Part shown: positions 49,074 through 59,268 of the stretch, one piece after another
How the letters are laid out: every line of letters begins with the position of its first letter
Numbering within the stretch: position 1 is the stretch's first letter
Origin: Acinetobacter sp. NIPH 298
Lineage (GTDB): Bacteria > Pseudomonadota > Gammaproteobacteria > Pseudomonadales > Moraxellaceae
NCBI RefSeq assembly: GCF_000369505.1
Contig: NZ_KB850055.1
Coordinates: 1,979,513 to 2,043,512, forward strand
Length of the DNA: 64,000 nucleotides
Direction: 5' to 3'
Position numbers and translations under genes: made by a program
The notes under the pieces: model-generated
The model's input: the letters and a program-made list of their open reading frames with translations, nothing else
What the model was told of the DNA's origin: nothing
Databases searched by the model: none

Positions 49074-49889
49074 ATGAAATCATACCAACCCAAGTCCCTT
49101 TTAAATGACTTACAGTATTACATCACGCCACCACATGATTGTAGCTACCTAGATAGCAAATCAGCTCGAATGGTGTTTTTAGACCCGATTCACCGTATAG
49201 ATGTGGTGACATTGTCGGAACTTTCTCGCGTCGGTTTTCGACGTAGTGGTGATTTTGTTTATCGCCCTGAGTGCCATTTGTGTCGCCAATGTTTATCTTG
49301 TCGCGTACCTATTCAAGAATTTCAAATGAATAGTAGCCAGAAAAAGGCATGGAAACGTAACCAAGATTTAAAAATGAATATTTTGCCCACTTCTCAAGCG
49401 ACGCAACAACATTACGATTTATACGAACGCTATATCAATGAACGCCATGCAGATGGCGATATGTATCCAGCAAACCTTGACCAGTTTGAAAAATTCCTTG
49501 TGCATAGCTGTACCGAAAGTTTCTTTCTGGAGCTATGGAAAGATCAAAAACTAATTGGGGTTTCAACCTGTGATCTCATGGATGATGGGCTATCTGCCGT
49601 TTATACTTTCTTTGATCCAGATGAACAACGTCGTTCTTTGGGCGTCTTTGCAATTCTCAAACAAATCGAATATGTCCGTAGTCTAAACCTTGAATACCTC
49701 TATCTGGGTTACTGGGTTCCCCACTCACAAAAAATGAATTACAAATCGCAATATACGCCACTCGAATTATTGCTTGATGGACAATGGCGTAGGCTCAATC
49801 GTCCACTCTCCAATAATGAAATACAGCAACTTGGAGATTCATTAATGAGTACACTTCCATCCGAATGGAATAATTTAATTATTAAATAG
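49074..49889 (+). CDS. bpt: Aspartate/glutamate leucyltransferase (arginyltransferase-like)
   Basis: 271 residues with a strong GGAGGG site. N-terminal Cys motif SYLDSKSARMVFLDP with CSY, the cluster CHLCRQCLSCRVPI, and the C-terminal GNAT-like fold with SLGVFAILKQIEYVRSLNLEYLYLGYWV and KMNYKSQYTPLELL fit the ATE/Bpt family. Bpt attaches Leu to N-terminal Asp/Glu. Together with aat it completes the bacterial N-degron pathway. Confidence 0.92.
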   Translation: MKSYQPKSLLNDLQYYITPPHDCSYLDSKSARMVFLDPIHRIDVVTLSELSRVGFRRSGDFVYRPECHLCRQCLSCRVPIQEFQMNSSQKKAWKRNQDLKMNILPTSQATQQHYDLYERYINERHADGDMYPANLDQFEKFLVHSCTESFFLELWKDQKLIGVSTCDLMDDGLSAVYTFFDPDEQRRSLGVFAILKQIEYVRSLNLEYLYLGYWVPHSQKMNYKSQYTPLELLLDGQWRRLNRPLSNNEIQQLGDSLMSTLPSEWNNLIIK

Positions 49890-49892
49890 CGT

Positions 49893-50351
49893 TTATTTAA
49901 ATAGCGCTGCAAAATCATCAGTGCATGTTCTGACCATGATCACAGCATGCTCTCTTGAACCATCACCATTTGGATAATAGTTTTTGCGTAAATCGATTTG
50001 ATGGAATTGCGCTTTTTCATATAAACGAATCGCTGCGCGATTACTTTCTCGCACTTCTAAAAAAATCTGAATCGGATTATTTTTTAATTGCTCGATTGAA
50101 TAATCAAGTAATGCATAGCCCAATCCCTTCCCTTGCTGACTTGGATGAATCGCCATCAGTAATAAATTTGCTTCGTCCAACACAGGCTGTAAGATACAAA
50201 AGCCTACCACCTGATTGGCTTGTTCATAAACAGTACATTGGTGAGATACTAAAGATTCTTGGAACTGCTGTTTAGACCATGGATGTGTCTGAACTAAGCG
50301 CTCAATCGCAGCAACATGATCCACGTCACTTTCTTGCATCAATCGGATCAA
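49893..50351 (-). CDS. rimI: Ribosomal-protein alanine N-acetyltransferase
   Basis: 152 residues (TTG start at 50351; ATG 50339 is the alternative). GNAT fold with LLLMAIHPSQQGKGLGYALLDY as the acetyl-CoA motif, FLEVRESNRAAIRLYEKAQF and the C-terminal YYPNGDGSREHAVIM loop. RimI acetylates the N-terminal Ala of ribosomal protein S18. It ends 4 bases from the convergent bpt. Confidence 0.9.
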   Translation of the reverse strand: MIRLMQESDVDHVAAIERLVQTHPWSKQQFQESLVSHQCTVYEQANQVVGFCILQPVLDEANLLLMAIHPSQQGKGLGYALLDYSIEQLKNNPIQIFLEVRESNRAAIRLYEKAQFHQIDLRKNYYPNGDGSREHAVIMVRTCTDDFAALFK

Positions 50352-50419
50352 AATCTACTACTCTATAAATATGATAATGCGATTATCAGCAATTTTAGCC
50401 AAAATTTGAATAAAAAAAT

Positions 50420-50437
50420 GGACAGTTTTCACTGTCC
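50420..50437 (-). terminator. Terminator of the first hydrolase paralogue
   Basis: GGACAGT (50420-50426), loop TTTC, ACTGTCC (50431-50437); a T-run follows on the minus strand, before rimI. Confidence 0.87.
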
Positions 50438-50444
50438 GTTGAAG

Positions 50445-51329
50445 TTAACTTGGATTGAAACCTAATTCAGTACGCCATTTATTTAATAGCTCAGTTGTAT
50501 CATCATCATTCGGATGAAAGCGAGGTCTTAGGAAATCGAGTAATGTCGGAATCTGACGTGACATAAAGCCTTTGTAGCCATACATAAATTTGATCATATA
50601 TTTAGTATCACGCCAAGTAAGCTTACCATCAGTTTTGAGTAGCTTCGCTGTAAAGTATGATTGCGTGATGAAGATCAATCCCATTGCAATCACAAGCGCC
50701 AATGAACGCATAAAATACGCTTTTGCACCTCGACCATACATTGTTTCATATACATCAAAAGCAACCGCCTTATGTTCGTTTTCCTCTACTGCATGCCACA
50801 TCCAAAGGTGATACATCGTTTCATCTTGGAACATTGCCTGAATGTCTGGGTTGCTCAACAATTCTTCTGCAATCGTCGAAGTAAAATGCTCTAAGGCACA
50901 CGTTCCTGTCAAACCAATCATTTCTTTGCTAAACCCAAAAGGTTTAAGCGCTTGTGAAATTATGCCGACTGTACGGTTAATCAAACGTCCAGTTTGTGCT
51001 TCCATTTCTCGCACATCGTAACCATAGGCTTGTGCAGCTGCATTAAAAGCCAAATGTTCTTTGGAATGCATCGCCTCTTGACCGATAAAAGCACTAATTT
51101 CTTTCTGTAATATAGGATCAGCTAATTTAGGATCATTTCTCACGGCACGAGTACTATTGACAAAGAATTGCTCACCTTCTGGGAAGAGTGCTGATAGTGC
51201 AGTCATAAAGTGAGTTAATGCTGCATCGCCATGTGCCCAGTAACGTGGTACTTCACCAAATTCAAAATCCATCCGGCGTACAGGGAAACTGGCACCAGCA
51301 CGGTTTGAAATATTAACTTTAGCATTCAT
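50445..51329 (-). CDS. Predicted metal-dependent hydrolase (PF10118/COG3687), paralogue A
   Basis: 294 residues. Histidine/glutamate motifs EAMHSKEH (E85, H88, E91, H92), CALEHFTS and VEENEHKAVAFD could ligate a di-iron centre in a ferritin-like helical bundle (inference). One hydrophobic segment (about residues 205-225: FMRSLALVIAMGLIFITQSY) suggests membrane association. The family function is not established. It begins with the same residues (MNAKVNISNRAGASFPVRRM) as paralogue B, 1.2 kb upstream on the same strand. Confidence 0.85.
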   Translation of the reverse strand: MNAKVNISNRAGASFPVRRMDFEFGEVPRYWAHGDAALTHFMTALSALFPEGEQFFVNSTRAVRNDPKLADPILQKEISAFIGQEAMHSKEHLAFNAAAQAYGYDVREMEAQTGRLINRTVGIISQALKPFGFSKEMIGLTGTCALEHFTSTIAEELLSNPDIQAMFQDETMYHLWMWHAVEENEHKAVAFDVYETMYGRGAKAYFMRSLALVIAMGLIFITQSYFTAKLLKTDGKLTWRDTKYMIKFMYGYKGFMSRQIPTLLDFLRPRFHPNDDDTTELLNKWRTELGFNPS

Positions 51330-51569
51330 ACCTTGTTCTCCTATAATGCAAATATTCTTTTTAATTACGCTCTATTTATTAGTTATACGCGCTTTTATAT
51401 GCATTAAATAAGTGCAGATAAGGTCATTAAAGCATCATCTTAGGACATGAGGAGAAATAAAGCATCGCTTTATTTCGACGCAAGAGGAAAAATTAATTAA
51501 GTATTAATTTTTTCGACGCAAGGGAAATTTGTCGAATAAGAATAGAAAATCTAGTTTTCATGAAAAAAA
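51330..51569. repeat. Upstream region of paralogue A with hairpin-CGACGCAAG cassettes
   Basis: The + strand carries GGACATGAGGAG (51443-51454), hairpin AAATAAAGC-ATC-GCTTTATTT (51455-51475), CGACGCAAGAGG (51476-51487), hairpin AAAAATTAAT-TAAGT-ATTAATTTTT (51488-51512), and TCGACGCAAGGG (51513-51524). The same units recur near paralogue B. The conserved CTGCACTTA (minus strand, near 51409-51417) lies closer to the gene and may be part of the promoter. Confidence 0.75.
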
Positions 51570-51598
51570 AAGAAAGGACAATAAAATTGTCCTTTCTT
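51570..51598 (-). terminator. Terminator of the second hydrolase paralogue
   Basis: Perfect 13-bp stem AAGAAAGGACAAT (51570-51582), loop AAA, ATTGTCCTTTCTT (51586-51598); a long T-run follows on the minus strand. Confidence 0.92.
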
Positions 51599-51627
51599 AA
51601 CATACAGTTAATAGCTGAATCTAGAAA

Positions 51628-52509
51628 TCACAAACCTAGTTTTTCTTTCCAATCTTTGAGCAACTGTACAGTATCCAAGTCGTTCGGATGGAAGCCTGGT
51701 TTCAGATATGCCAGCATCTCACCAACCATTCCTGCAATAATCCCTTTTGATGGACTATAGCCATATTTATAAATCATACCCAATTCTTTTAGATTCAGTT
51801 TGCCATCTTGTTTAAGCAAGCGTAAGACAAATGATGATTGTGCTAAGAAAATAAAGACCATTGCCACCACTAATGCAGTGTTACGCAATGCATAGGCTTT
51901 GATGCCACGACCAAAAATTTCCTCATAAACATCATAGGCAACTGCTTTGTGTTCATTTTCTTCGACTGCATGCCAAAACCACATATATGACATAGTGTCA
52001 TCTGTCATCAGTTCTTGAATGTGCGGATTACGCAATAGCTCAGAAGCAATCGTCGCAGTAAAGTGTTCCAATGCTGTCGTTGCAGTTAAATCAACCATTT
52101 CTTGTGTCATGCCAAATGGCTTAACCACTCTCGCAAAATTCTTACGTGTGAATTGAATCAGTTTCGCTGTACGTTTTTCCAAAGTTGTAACATCATGACC
52201 ATATTTCTGTGCGGACTGATTAAAACCGACATGCTCTTGCGTATGCATGGCTTCTTGACCAATAAAAGCACTGATTTCTTTTTGTAATGCTTCATTGTCT
52301 TTAATCGCAGGATGATGACGTACTGCGCGAACAGAATCAATGAACAGCTTTTCACCATCTGGAAATAAGGCAGATAGAGCTGTCATAAAATGAGTTAAAC
52401 CTGCTGAACCACTCATCCAATATTCAGGGACTTGGTCAAAGTCAAAGTTCATGCGACGTACAGGAAAACTTGCACCTGCACGATTTGAAATATTTACTTT
52501 AGCATTCAT
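51628..52509 (-). CDS. Predicted metal-dependent hydrolase (PF10118/COG3687), paralogue B
   Basis: 293 residues, clearly homologous to paralogue A over the full length with the same motifs (EAMHTQEH, TALEHFTAT, VEENEHKAVAYD) and the single hydrophobic segment near residues 200-225. The two genes are a tandem duplication with separate terminators and similar upstream regions. Confidence 0.85.
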   Translation of the reverse strand: MNAKVNISNRAGASFPVRRMNFDFDQVPEYWMSGSAGLTHFMTALSALFPDGEKLFIDSVRAVRHHPAIKDNEALQKEISAFIGQEAMHTQEHVGFNQSAQKYGHDVTTLEKRTAKLIQFTRKNFARVVKPFGMTQEMVDLTATTALEHFTATIASELLRNPHIQELMTDDTMSYMWFWHAVEENEHKAVAYDVYEEIFGRGIKAYALRNTALVVAMVFIFLAQSSFVLRLLKQDGKLNLKELGMIYKYGYSPSKGIIAGMVGEMLAYLKPGFHPNDLDTVQLLKDWKEKLGL

Positions 52510-52810
52510 GCCGCCTACTCCTTTTAAGTGAAATCTCTCACTGAGTAATTTTGTTCATTTTCTTGAGTTTTATCTTACTGTTTTATTGGTATCAATTAAG
52601 TGCAGTTTAGGACAGCTAAGTATCAGTTTGGGACATGAGGAGGAAAAATTAATTAAGTATTAATTTTTCAGACGCAAGGGAAAATATCATTTATGGAATT
52701 ATTTCACTATGAAAGAGAAATCAAGCATCGCTTTATTTCGACGCAAGAGGAAAAATTAATTAAGTATTAATTTTTCCGACGCAAGAAAATAAAGAGCCAA
52801 CAATAGGCAT
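52510..52810. repeat. Upstream region of paralogue B with further hairpin-CGACGCAAG cassettes
   Basis: GGACATGAGGAG (52631-52642), hairpin AAAAATTAAT-TAAGT-ATTAATTTTT (52644-52668), CAGACGCAAGGG (52669-52680), then hairpin AAATCAAGC-ATC-GCTTTATTT (52718-52738), CGACGCAAGAGG (52739-52750), the AT hairpin again (52751-52775) and CCGACGCAAGAA (52776-52787). Three copies of the AT-hairpin and two of the GC-hairpin occur in total around the paralogues. Confidence 0.75.
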
Positions 52811-52811
52811 A

Positions 52812-52838
52812 AAAAAACACCCCAGAGGGGTGTTTTTT
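52812..52838 (-). terminator. Terminator of the str operon
   Basis: AAAAAACACCCC (52812-52823), loop AGA, GGGGTGTTTTTT (52827-52838); strong stem with a T-run on the minus strand just after tuf. Confidence 0.92.
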
Positions 52839-52853
52839 TATTACTCTAGATGA

Positions 52854-54044
52854 TTAGAGAGTTACTTTCGCAACAACACCAGCACCTACAGTACGACCAC
52901 CTTCACGAATCGCAAAACGTAGACCTGGGTCCATTGCGATTGGGTGAATTAGTTCTACTGACATTTCAACGTTGTCACCTGGCATAACCATTTCAACGCC
53001 GTCTTGTAATTGGATTGCGCCAGTTACGTCAGTTGTACGGAAGTAGAACTGTGGACGGTAACCATTTAAGAATGGAGTATGACGACCACCTTCTTCTTTA
53101 GAAAGCACATATACTTCTGCGTCGAATTTAGTGTGCGGCTTGATTGTACCTGGCTTAGCAAGTACTTGACCACGTTGTACGTCTTCACGCTTAGTACCAC
53201 GAAGAAGAACACCACAGTTCTCGCCAGCACGACCTTCGTCAAGCAATTTACGGAACATTTCAACGCCAGTTACAGTCGTCACAACAGTGTCACGAATACC
53301 AACGATTTCAACTGATTCGCCAACTTTAACGATACCAGATTCTACACGGCCAGTTACAACTGTACCACGACCAGAAATCGAGAATACATCTTCGATTGGC
53401 ATTAGGAATGCTTTGTCGATTGCACGCTCTGGCTCTGGAATGTAAGAGTCAAGTGCAGCAACTAAGTCGATTACAGCTTGTTCGCCATAAGGACCATCGT
53501 TACCGTTTAATGCTTGAAGCGCTGAACCACGGATGATTGGAGTGTCATCACCTGGGAAGTCATAAGTAGAAAGAAGTTCACGAACTTCCATTTCTACTAA
53601 TTCAAGTAATTCTTCATCATCAACAAGGTCACACTTGTTTAAGAATACGATGATGTACGGTACACCAACCTGACGTGAAAGTAGGATGTGTTCACGAGTT
53701 TGTGGCATAGGACCATCAGTCGCAGCACATACAAGGATCGCGCCGTCCATCTGAGCAGCACCAGTAATCATGTTTTTAACATAATCGGCGTGGCCCGGGC
53801 AGTCTACGTGAGCGTAGTGACGGATTGGAGAATCGTATTCTACGTGTGATGTATTAATGGTAATACCACGTGCTTTTTCTTCAGGAGCTGAGTCGATTTG
53901 TGAGTAATCTTTCGCTTCACCGCCGTAAGTTTTTGCACAAATAGTTGCAATCGCAGCAGTTAAAGTTGTTTTACCATGGTCAACGTGACCAATTGTACCC
54001 ACGTTTACGTGTGGTTTATTACGTTCAAACTTGGCTTTAGCCAT
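52854..54044 (-). CDS. tuf: Elongation factor Tu
   Basis: 396 residues. G1 [10 protein letters not shown]2 region ARGITINT, G3 DCPGHADY and G4 NKCD are intact, followed by domains II and III ending [11 protein letters not shown]. It delivers aminoacyl-tRNA to the ribosome. Last gene of the str operon; a second tuf copy is common in this group but is outside the window. Confidence 0.98.
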   Translation of the reverse strand: MAKAKFERNKPHVNVGTIGHVDHGKTTLTAAIATICAKTYGGEAKDYSQIDSAPEEKARGITINTSHVEYDSPIRHYAHVDCPGHADYVKNMITGAAQMDGAILVCAATDGPMPQTREHILLSRQVGVPYIIVFLNKCDLVDDEELLELVEMEVRELLSTYDFPGDDTPIIRGSALQALNGNDGPYGEQAVIDLVAALDSYIPEPERAIDKAFLMPIEDVFSISGRGTVVTGRVESGIVKVGESVEIVGIRDTVVTTVTGVEMFRKLLDEGRAGENCGVLLRGTKREDVQRGQVLAKPGTIKPHTKFDAEVYVLSKEEGGRHTPFLNGYRPQFYFRTTDVTGAIQLQDGVEMVMPGDNVEMSVELIHPIAMDPGLRFAIREGGRTVGAGVVAKVTL

Positions 54045-54136
54045 GATGATCTTCCTTTATAAACTGCTCATGAGGGTCACCCATGAGCACTTGGTTTTTA
54101 ACTAAGTTTTAGTTGGGTAATATAATAATCGAAAGA

Positions 54137-56275
54137 TTACTCGTCGTCACCTTTTTTACCGCCAGTCTGGAACTTAGCGATGATGCCTTCAGCCACGTTA
54201 CGTGGAGTTTCAGCGTATTTAGCGAATTCCATAGAGTAAGTCGCACGACCTTGAGACATAGAACGCATTTGAGTTGCGTAACCAAACATCTCAGCAAGAG
54301 GAACTTCTGCTTTAATCGCTTTTGTTCCACCAGGAAGATCGTCCATACCTTGAACCATACCACGACGACGGTTTAAGTCACCCATGATATCGCCCATGTA
54401 GTCTTCTGGAGTTTCAACTTCAACTTTCATGATTGGTTCAAGAAGAATCGGATCTGCTTTCATGAAACCATCACGGAAAGCGTAAGAACCCGCCATTTTG
54501 AACGACAATTCATCAGAATCGACATCATGGTAAGAACCGTCGAATAATGTCGCTTTGATACCCACAACAGGGTAACCAGCCAATACACCATTCTTCATAC
54601 GTTCTTGAATACCTTTATCAACTGCGCCGAAGAATTCTTTAGGTACTACACCACCAACAACTTCTTCAACGAATTGGTAATCTTTACCAGCTTCTTCAAC
54701 ATCAAGCGGTTCAAGACGGACATATACATGACCGAACTTACCTTTACCACCAGTTTGACGTACGAATTTACCTTCTTGCTCAACAGACTTTTTGATCGTT
54801 TCGCGGTAAGCAACCATTGGTTTACCAATGTTCGCTTCAACGTTAAATTCACGCTTCATACGATCAACAAGAATATCAAGGTGAAGCTCACCCATACCAG
54901 CAATGATCGTTTGACCAGATTCTTCATCTGTACGAACACGGAACGATGGATCTTCCTTAGCCAAACGACCTAAAGCAATTGACATTTTTTCTTGGTCAGC
55001 TTTAGTTTTTGGTTCAACAGCCAATGAAATTACTGGCTCTGGGAATTCCATACGCTCAAGTGTAATGATGTTTTTCTCATCACATAATGTATCACCGGTG
55101 GTCACGTCTTTAAGACCTACACACGCTGCGATATCACCTGCACGGATTTCATCAAGATCTTGACGTTCGTTCGCATGCATTTGCACGATACGACCGATAC
55201 GTTCACGCTTAGATTTAACTGGGTTATAAACTGGATCACCTTGTTTAAGCACACCAGAATAAACACGTACGAATGTTAAGTTACCTACGAATTTGTCGTT
55301 CATGATTTTGAACGCAAGTGCAGAGAACGGTGCTTCGTCAGATGCTTCACGAATCGCTTTAGTTTCAGCTTTATCGTCAAGGATACCTTCGATTGGCTTA
55401 ACTTCAGTCGGTGATGGTAAGAATTCAATAACAGCATCCAACATACGTTGAACACCTTTGTTTTTGAATGCAGTACCACAAAGCATAACTTGGATTTCAC
55501 AAGCTAATGTACGAGCACGTAAACCTGCGATGACGTCTTCTCTAGAAAGCTCACCCTCTTCGAGGTACTTGTCCATTAACTCTTCTGAAGCTTCAGCAGC
55601 AGCTTCAACCATGTTAGTACGCCATTCATTAGCAGTATCAACTAAGTCAGCTGGGATCTCACCGTATTCAAACTGCATACCTTGAGACGCTTCATCCCAA
55701 ATGATTGATTTCATTTCGATCAGGTCAACAACACCTGTGAATGTATCTTCAGCACCAATTGGTATAACGATTGGTACAGGATTACCGCCCAAACGTGTTT
55801 TAACTTGTTCAACCGCACGGAAGAAGTTTGCACCAGTACGGTCCATCTTGTTCACGAATGCTAAACGAGGCACTTTATATTTGTTCGCTTGACGCCATAC
55901 AGTTTCAGACTGAGGCTGTACACCACCAACTGCACAGTAAACCATGCACGCACCGTCAAGAACACGCATAGAACGTTCAACTTCAATCGTGAAGTCTACG
56001 TGTCCCGGGGTGTCAATTACATTAATACGGTGTTGTGGGAATTGTTTACTCATGCCAGACCAGAAACAAGTCGTTGCAGCAGAAGTAATGGTAATACCAC
56101 GCTCTTGCTCTTGTTCCATCCAGTCCATTGTTGCTGCACCGTCGTGTACTTCACCAATTTTGTGAGATACACCTGTGTAGAACAAAATACGTTCAGTTGT
56201 AGTTGTTTTACCTGCGTCAATGTGCGCAGAAATACCGATGTTACGGTAACGATTAATAGGGGTTTGGCGAGCCAT
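54137..56275 (-). CDS. fusA: Elongation factor G
   Basis: 712 residues. GTPase motifs [28 protein letters not shown] and NKMDR are present, with the later domains III-V. It drives ribosome translocation and recycling. Third gene of the str operon, 178 bases after rpsG and 92 bases before tuf. Confidence 0.98.
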   Translation of the reverse strand: MARQTPINRYRNIGISAHIDAGKTTTTERILFYTGVSHKIGEVHDGAATMDWMEQEQERGITITSAATTCFWSGMSKQFPQHRINVIDTPGHVDFTIEVERSMRVLDGACMVYCAVGGVQPQSETVWRQANKYKVPRLAFVNKMDRTGANFFRAVEQVKTRLGGNPVPIVIPIGAEDTFTGVVDLIEMKSIIWDEASQGMQFEYGEIPADLVDTANEWRTNMVEAAAEASEELMDKYLEEGELSREDVIAGLRARTLACEIQVMLCGTAFKNKGVQRMLDAVIEFLPSPTEVKPIEGILDDKAETKAIREASDEAPFSALAFKIMNDKFVGNLTFVRVYSGVLKQGDPVYNPVKSKRERIGRIVQMHANERQDLDEIRAGDIAACVGLKDVTTGDTLCDEKNIITLERMEFPEPVISLAVEPKTKADQEKMSIALGRLAKEDPSFRVRTDEESGQTIIAGMGELHLDILVDRMKREFNVEANIGKPMVAYRETIKKSVEQEGKFVRQTGGKGKFGHVYVRLEPLDVEEAGKDYQFVEEVVGGVVPKEFFGAVDKGIQERMKNGVLAGYPVVGIKATLFDGSYHDVDSDELSFKMAGSYAFRDGFMKADPILLEPIMKVEVETPEDYMGDIMGDLNRRRGMVQGMDDLPGGTKAIKAEVPLAEMFGYATQMRSMSQGRATYSMEFAKYAETPRNVAEGIIAKFQTGGKKGDDE

Positions 56276-56453
56276 GATGTCTTACATTCCTAAATGTTAT
56301 ATTTAAAACAGGGCGCATCAATGAAATTGATGCGCACGAATATTCAAGCAGGCAACTTAAATACCCGCAAAGCCTCCACTTTGATAGAGAGCGATGTTGA
56401 ATCGAGCTACGGTATGCATGAATATTCTCCTGATTAGGGACTGTTTTATCCGT

Positions 56454-56924
56454 TTAGAAACGGTAGTGAGAGAAGGCTTTGTTGGCTTCAGCCATACGAT
56501 GCACATCTTCACGTTTTTTGATCGCAGCACCTTTACCTTCAGCTGCATCAAGCAACTCACCAGCAAGACGTAAAGCCATCGTTTTTTCAGAACGCTTAGC
56601 AGCAGCATCTACTAACCAACGCATTGCTAGGGCAGTACGACGGGATGGGCGTACTTCCATAGGTACTTGATAAGTAGCACCACCAACACGGCGTGCTTTA
56701 ACTTCGACCATAGGACGAACTTTCTCAAGAGTAGTCTCGAAAAATTCAACTGGATCTACTTTGTTTTTTTCTTGAACACGTTCTAAAGCACCGTAAACGA
56801 TACCTTCAGCAACAGATTTTTTACCATCTTGCATTACGTGGTTCATGAATTTAGCGATTGTTTGGCTGCTAAATTTTGGATCTGGAAGGATCTCACGAGC
56901 AGCGACTACGCGACGTCTTGGCAT
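56454..56924 (-). CDS. rpsG: 30S ribosomal protein S7
   Basis: 156 residues beginning [18 protein letters not shown], with [23 protein letters not shown] region characteristic of S7. It nucleates folding of the 3' domain of 16S rRNA. Second gene of the str operon. Confidence 0.98.
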   Translation of the reverse strand: MPRRRVVAAREILPDPKFSSQTIAKFMNHVMQDGKKSVAEGIVYGALERVQEKNKVDPVEFFETTLEKVRPMVEVKARRVGGATYQVPMEVRPSRRTALAMRWLVDAAAKRSEKTMALRLAGELLDAAEGKGAAIKKREDVHRMAEANKAFSHYRF

Positions 56925-57084
56925 TTTAATACACCTAATAATATGACACTTCAGGATAATCCAGCAGTTTGTACAAGTGTCATGTACTCTACGCTGGCCT
57001 TACTATACGTCGCTTGAATTACAAATCTATGAAGAATTCAAACAAGCGAAACGCTAAAGGATTGCTTGTGCGGGCTTCCTAGAA

Positions 57085-57459
57085 TTACTTCTTAGGACGC
57101 TTCGTACCGTATTTAGAACGTGACTGGTTACGATCTTTAACGCCAGCACAGTCTAAAGAACCACGAACGGTATGGTAACGTACACCTGGTAAGTCTTTAA
57201 CACGACCACCACGGATAAGAACAACACTGTGCTCTTGTAAGTTATGACCTTCACCACCGATGTAGCTAGATACTTCAAAACCTGAAGTCAAGCGAACACG
57301 GCAAACCTTACGCATTGCTGAGTTTGGTTTTTTAGGTGTAGTCGTGTAAACACGTGTACATACACCACGACGTTGTGGACAAGCCTTCAACGCAGGAACT
57401 TTTGATTTTTCAATCAAAGTTGTACGACCCTTACGGATCAACTGATTTGTTGTTGCCAT
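57085..57459 (-). CDS. rpsL: 30S ribosomal protein S12
   Basis: 124 residues with [15 protein letters not shown] and [17 protein letters not shown]. Lysines at 43 and 88 (wild type at the usual streptomycin-resistance positions) are retained. First gene of the str operon, with a recognisable promoter about 65 bases upstream. Confidence 0.98.
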   Translation of the reverse strand: MATTNQLIRKGRTTLIEKSKVPALKACPQRRGVCTRVYTTTPKKPNSAMRKVCRVRLTSGFEVSSYIGGEGHNLQEHSVVLIRGGRVKDLPGVRYHTVRGSLDCAGVKDRNQSRSKYGTKRPKK

Positions 57460-57522
57460 TTGGCAATTCTCCCGTTATTAAACAACCTCAAAAAGAAAAA
57501 CACCTCTTTTCAAGGGCACACA

Positions 57523-57551
57523 ATTGTAAGCTAAGAAGTATAAATGGTCAA
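57523..57551 (-). promoter_or_regulatory. Sigma70 promoter of the str operon
   Basis: On the minus strand TTGACC (57546-57551), a 17-base spacer and TACAAT (57523-57528), giving a start near 57516 and a leader of about 57 bases before rpsL. The -35 hexamer is inside the inverted repeat listed next. Confidence 0.8.
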
Positions 57552-57581
57552 CATTGCAATACACAGCAAATGTTGACCATT
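57543..57581. repeat. Perfect 13-bp inverted repeat overlapping the str promoter
   Basis: AATGGTCAACATT (57543-57555) and AATGTTGACCATT (57569-57581), 13-base loop. It could terminate EcsC transcripts coming from upstream or be an operator; no T-run follows on the minus strand. Confidence 0.7.
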
Positions 57582-57628
57582 CTTAGAATTAAATCGTTTT
57601 TTGAGTTGATCAATACATCATCAAAAGT

Positions 57629-58978
57629 TTAACTATGTTTTGTTGAAGCAGGCTCTATATCAATGGTTTTTTTCTCACTCACAGCCTCTTGATCTTCATC
57701 CGCAAACAACTCATTTTGCTCTACTTTTAAAGCGGGTTGTTGTTCAGTATGCTCATGTTCAACAACATGTTGCTCAGCAAGTTGTTGGATACCATCCTCG
57801 ACTTTTTCATCACTTTGAGTTTGCGTTCTCACATCTTCTTTGAATTGGACCGTGACATTGGTAATCACATTATTTTTCACATCATCCGATACAATCGCTT
57901 GATGTGAGTCAGCACTTGTAGCACCCAATCGCTTCGGATTCGTTTTTTTCAATAAGTCTTCAGCTTTATAATAGGCTTCTAATGGCGAAATATTCTCTGA
58001 TGGATGTTCATTTAAATAGAAACGTGCTGCCCCAAAGACCGATTGAGATTTATGTCCAACATCTTCCAAAAACCGCCAACTATAAAAACCACCCAATGCA
58101 GCACCTGCAACTGGTGTTAATTTTCCGATCACAGAAACTTGTGGAATATGATTCAGCCAACCCCATTTAAATTGGCCATCTTCATCCACCAACCATTTTT
58201 TGACGAGCTCAATATCATTATTTGAACCCAATATTTGTTGAAACTGCTGTAAATCATGAGTTTCCAACATGGATTTAAGGGCTTTTAAAGCAAGCAACAA
58301 TGTCTGTTTCTCAGCAACAATGCCTAAATCAATTTCTTTAAAAATAAAAGCAACAACGTCTTGATCAGTTTCTTCGGTTAAGTCAAACCCATGAGAGCGA
58401 CCTGTTTGATAGATCGCTCTCAGTGCCAAAACAATTGAAGCAGGAATGTCGATCGCAGCACCCCATATACCCGTAGCACCTGTCACTAAACCCTGAGCTG
58501 CAGCCAATAGTTTATTTTGTTCAATCAATGCTTGGCTTAAACGTTGTGAACGCCCAGTATCATTGGTTAACTCAGCGATCGCGGTTACGCCAGCTTCTTC
58601 AAGGATTTTTTCAGTCATTGAGCTATTTGAACTAAATTCATTTAACCATTGAAATAAATAGTCTGAGACTTTTTCACTTAAATCAGGGGATATAAAAGTG
58701 GCCACATTATTGACTTTGGTGTAGTGACGACCCAACAGTTGGTGCGATAATTTGGGAAATTGTTGGCGCAACATCTGTTGCGGACTTTCATATTTCTCCA
58801 CCTCAAACGAGCCCTTCAAACGTGCATTTCCTTCAATCACATTGGATGAATCAAGACCTGCTACACCAGAAGTCGTTGGGGCAACTTGTAATTTTTGCAA
58901 TTCCGAACTGAGCTTTTTAGCCACTCCAAAGGCTTGTGCAAATAAACCCGAAGATGGTTTGTTTTTAGATTTTGTCAT
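57629..58978 (-). CDS. EcsC-family protein
   Basis: 449 residues from the ATG at 58978, behind GAGG. The central region ILEEAGVTAIAELT, AAAQGLVTGATGIWGAAIDIPASIVLALRAIYQTG-type segment and IGKLTPVAGAALGGFYSWRFLEDVG match the EcsC family. Hydrophobic stretches suggest membrane interaction. The C-terminal 90 residues are acidic and Gln-rich without a known domain. The family was named from B. subtilis EcsC but its function is unclear. Confidence 0.85.
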   Translation of the reverse strand: MTKSKNKPSSGLFAQAFGVAKKLSSELQKLQVAPTTSGVAGLDSSNVIEGNARLKGSFEVEKYESPQQMLRQQFPKLSHQLLGRHYTKVNNVATFISPDLSEKVSDYLFQWLNEFSSNSSMTEKILEEAGVTAIAELTNDTGRSQRLSQALIEQNKLLAAAQGLVTGATGIWGAAIDIPASIVLALRAIYQTGRSHGFDLTEETDQDVVAFIFKEIDLGIVAEKQTLLLALKALKSMLETHDLQQFQQILGSNNDIELVKKWLVDEDGQFKWGWLNHIPQVSVIGKLTPVAGAALGGFYSWRFLEDVGHKSQSVFGAARFYLNEHPSENISPLEAYYKAEDLLKKTNPKRLGATSADSHQAIVSDDVKNNVITNVTVQFKEDVRTQTQSDEKVEDGIQQLAEQHVVEHEHTEQQPALKVEQNELFADEDQEAVSEKKTIDIEPASTKHS

Positions 58979-59268
58979 CAAGTACCTCTGTTCTATATTC
59001 TGTGCATTTCTAGGTAAATACTAGGTTGAATACAGATTTATCTCAATGTTTATCTGTATACTTTCATCGTGTTTCTGTTCAAGCTCACGGATCATTACGA
59101 ATATTTACACAACTGAAAATAGACATAAAATTTGCCATAAGAAATAAAAAACCTTTCTGTTATCATGATGTCATTCACTCATAAGCCATTTTAATCATTA
59201 TATTCTCCTCGTTATTGTTCATAGAGATGATAAACAAGGCTTAGTATTACCATAAAAGGGATCAGTAA
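58979..59268. other. Intergenic region upstream of fabB
   Basis: 290 bases between the divergent EcsC-family and fabB genes; it should hold both promoters. No clear repeat or operator was recognised. The fabB ATG is preceded by a modest AAGGG site. Confidence 0.3.

Noticed and set aside
51443..52787. Possible CRISPR-like array around the hydrolase paralogues
   Set aside because: Units are hairpins plus a tag with irregular spacing of a few to about 40 bases, and no cas gene is near.
54605..54973. Long plus-strand frames antisense to fusA, tuf and other highly expressed genes
   Set aside because: They arise from the biased codon use of the real genes on the minus strand and have no start signals or motifs.
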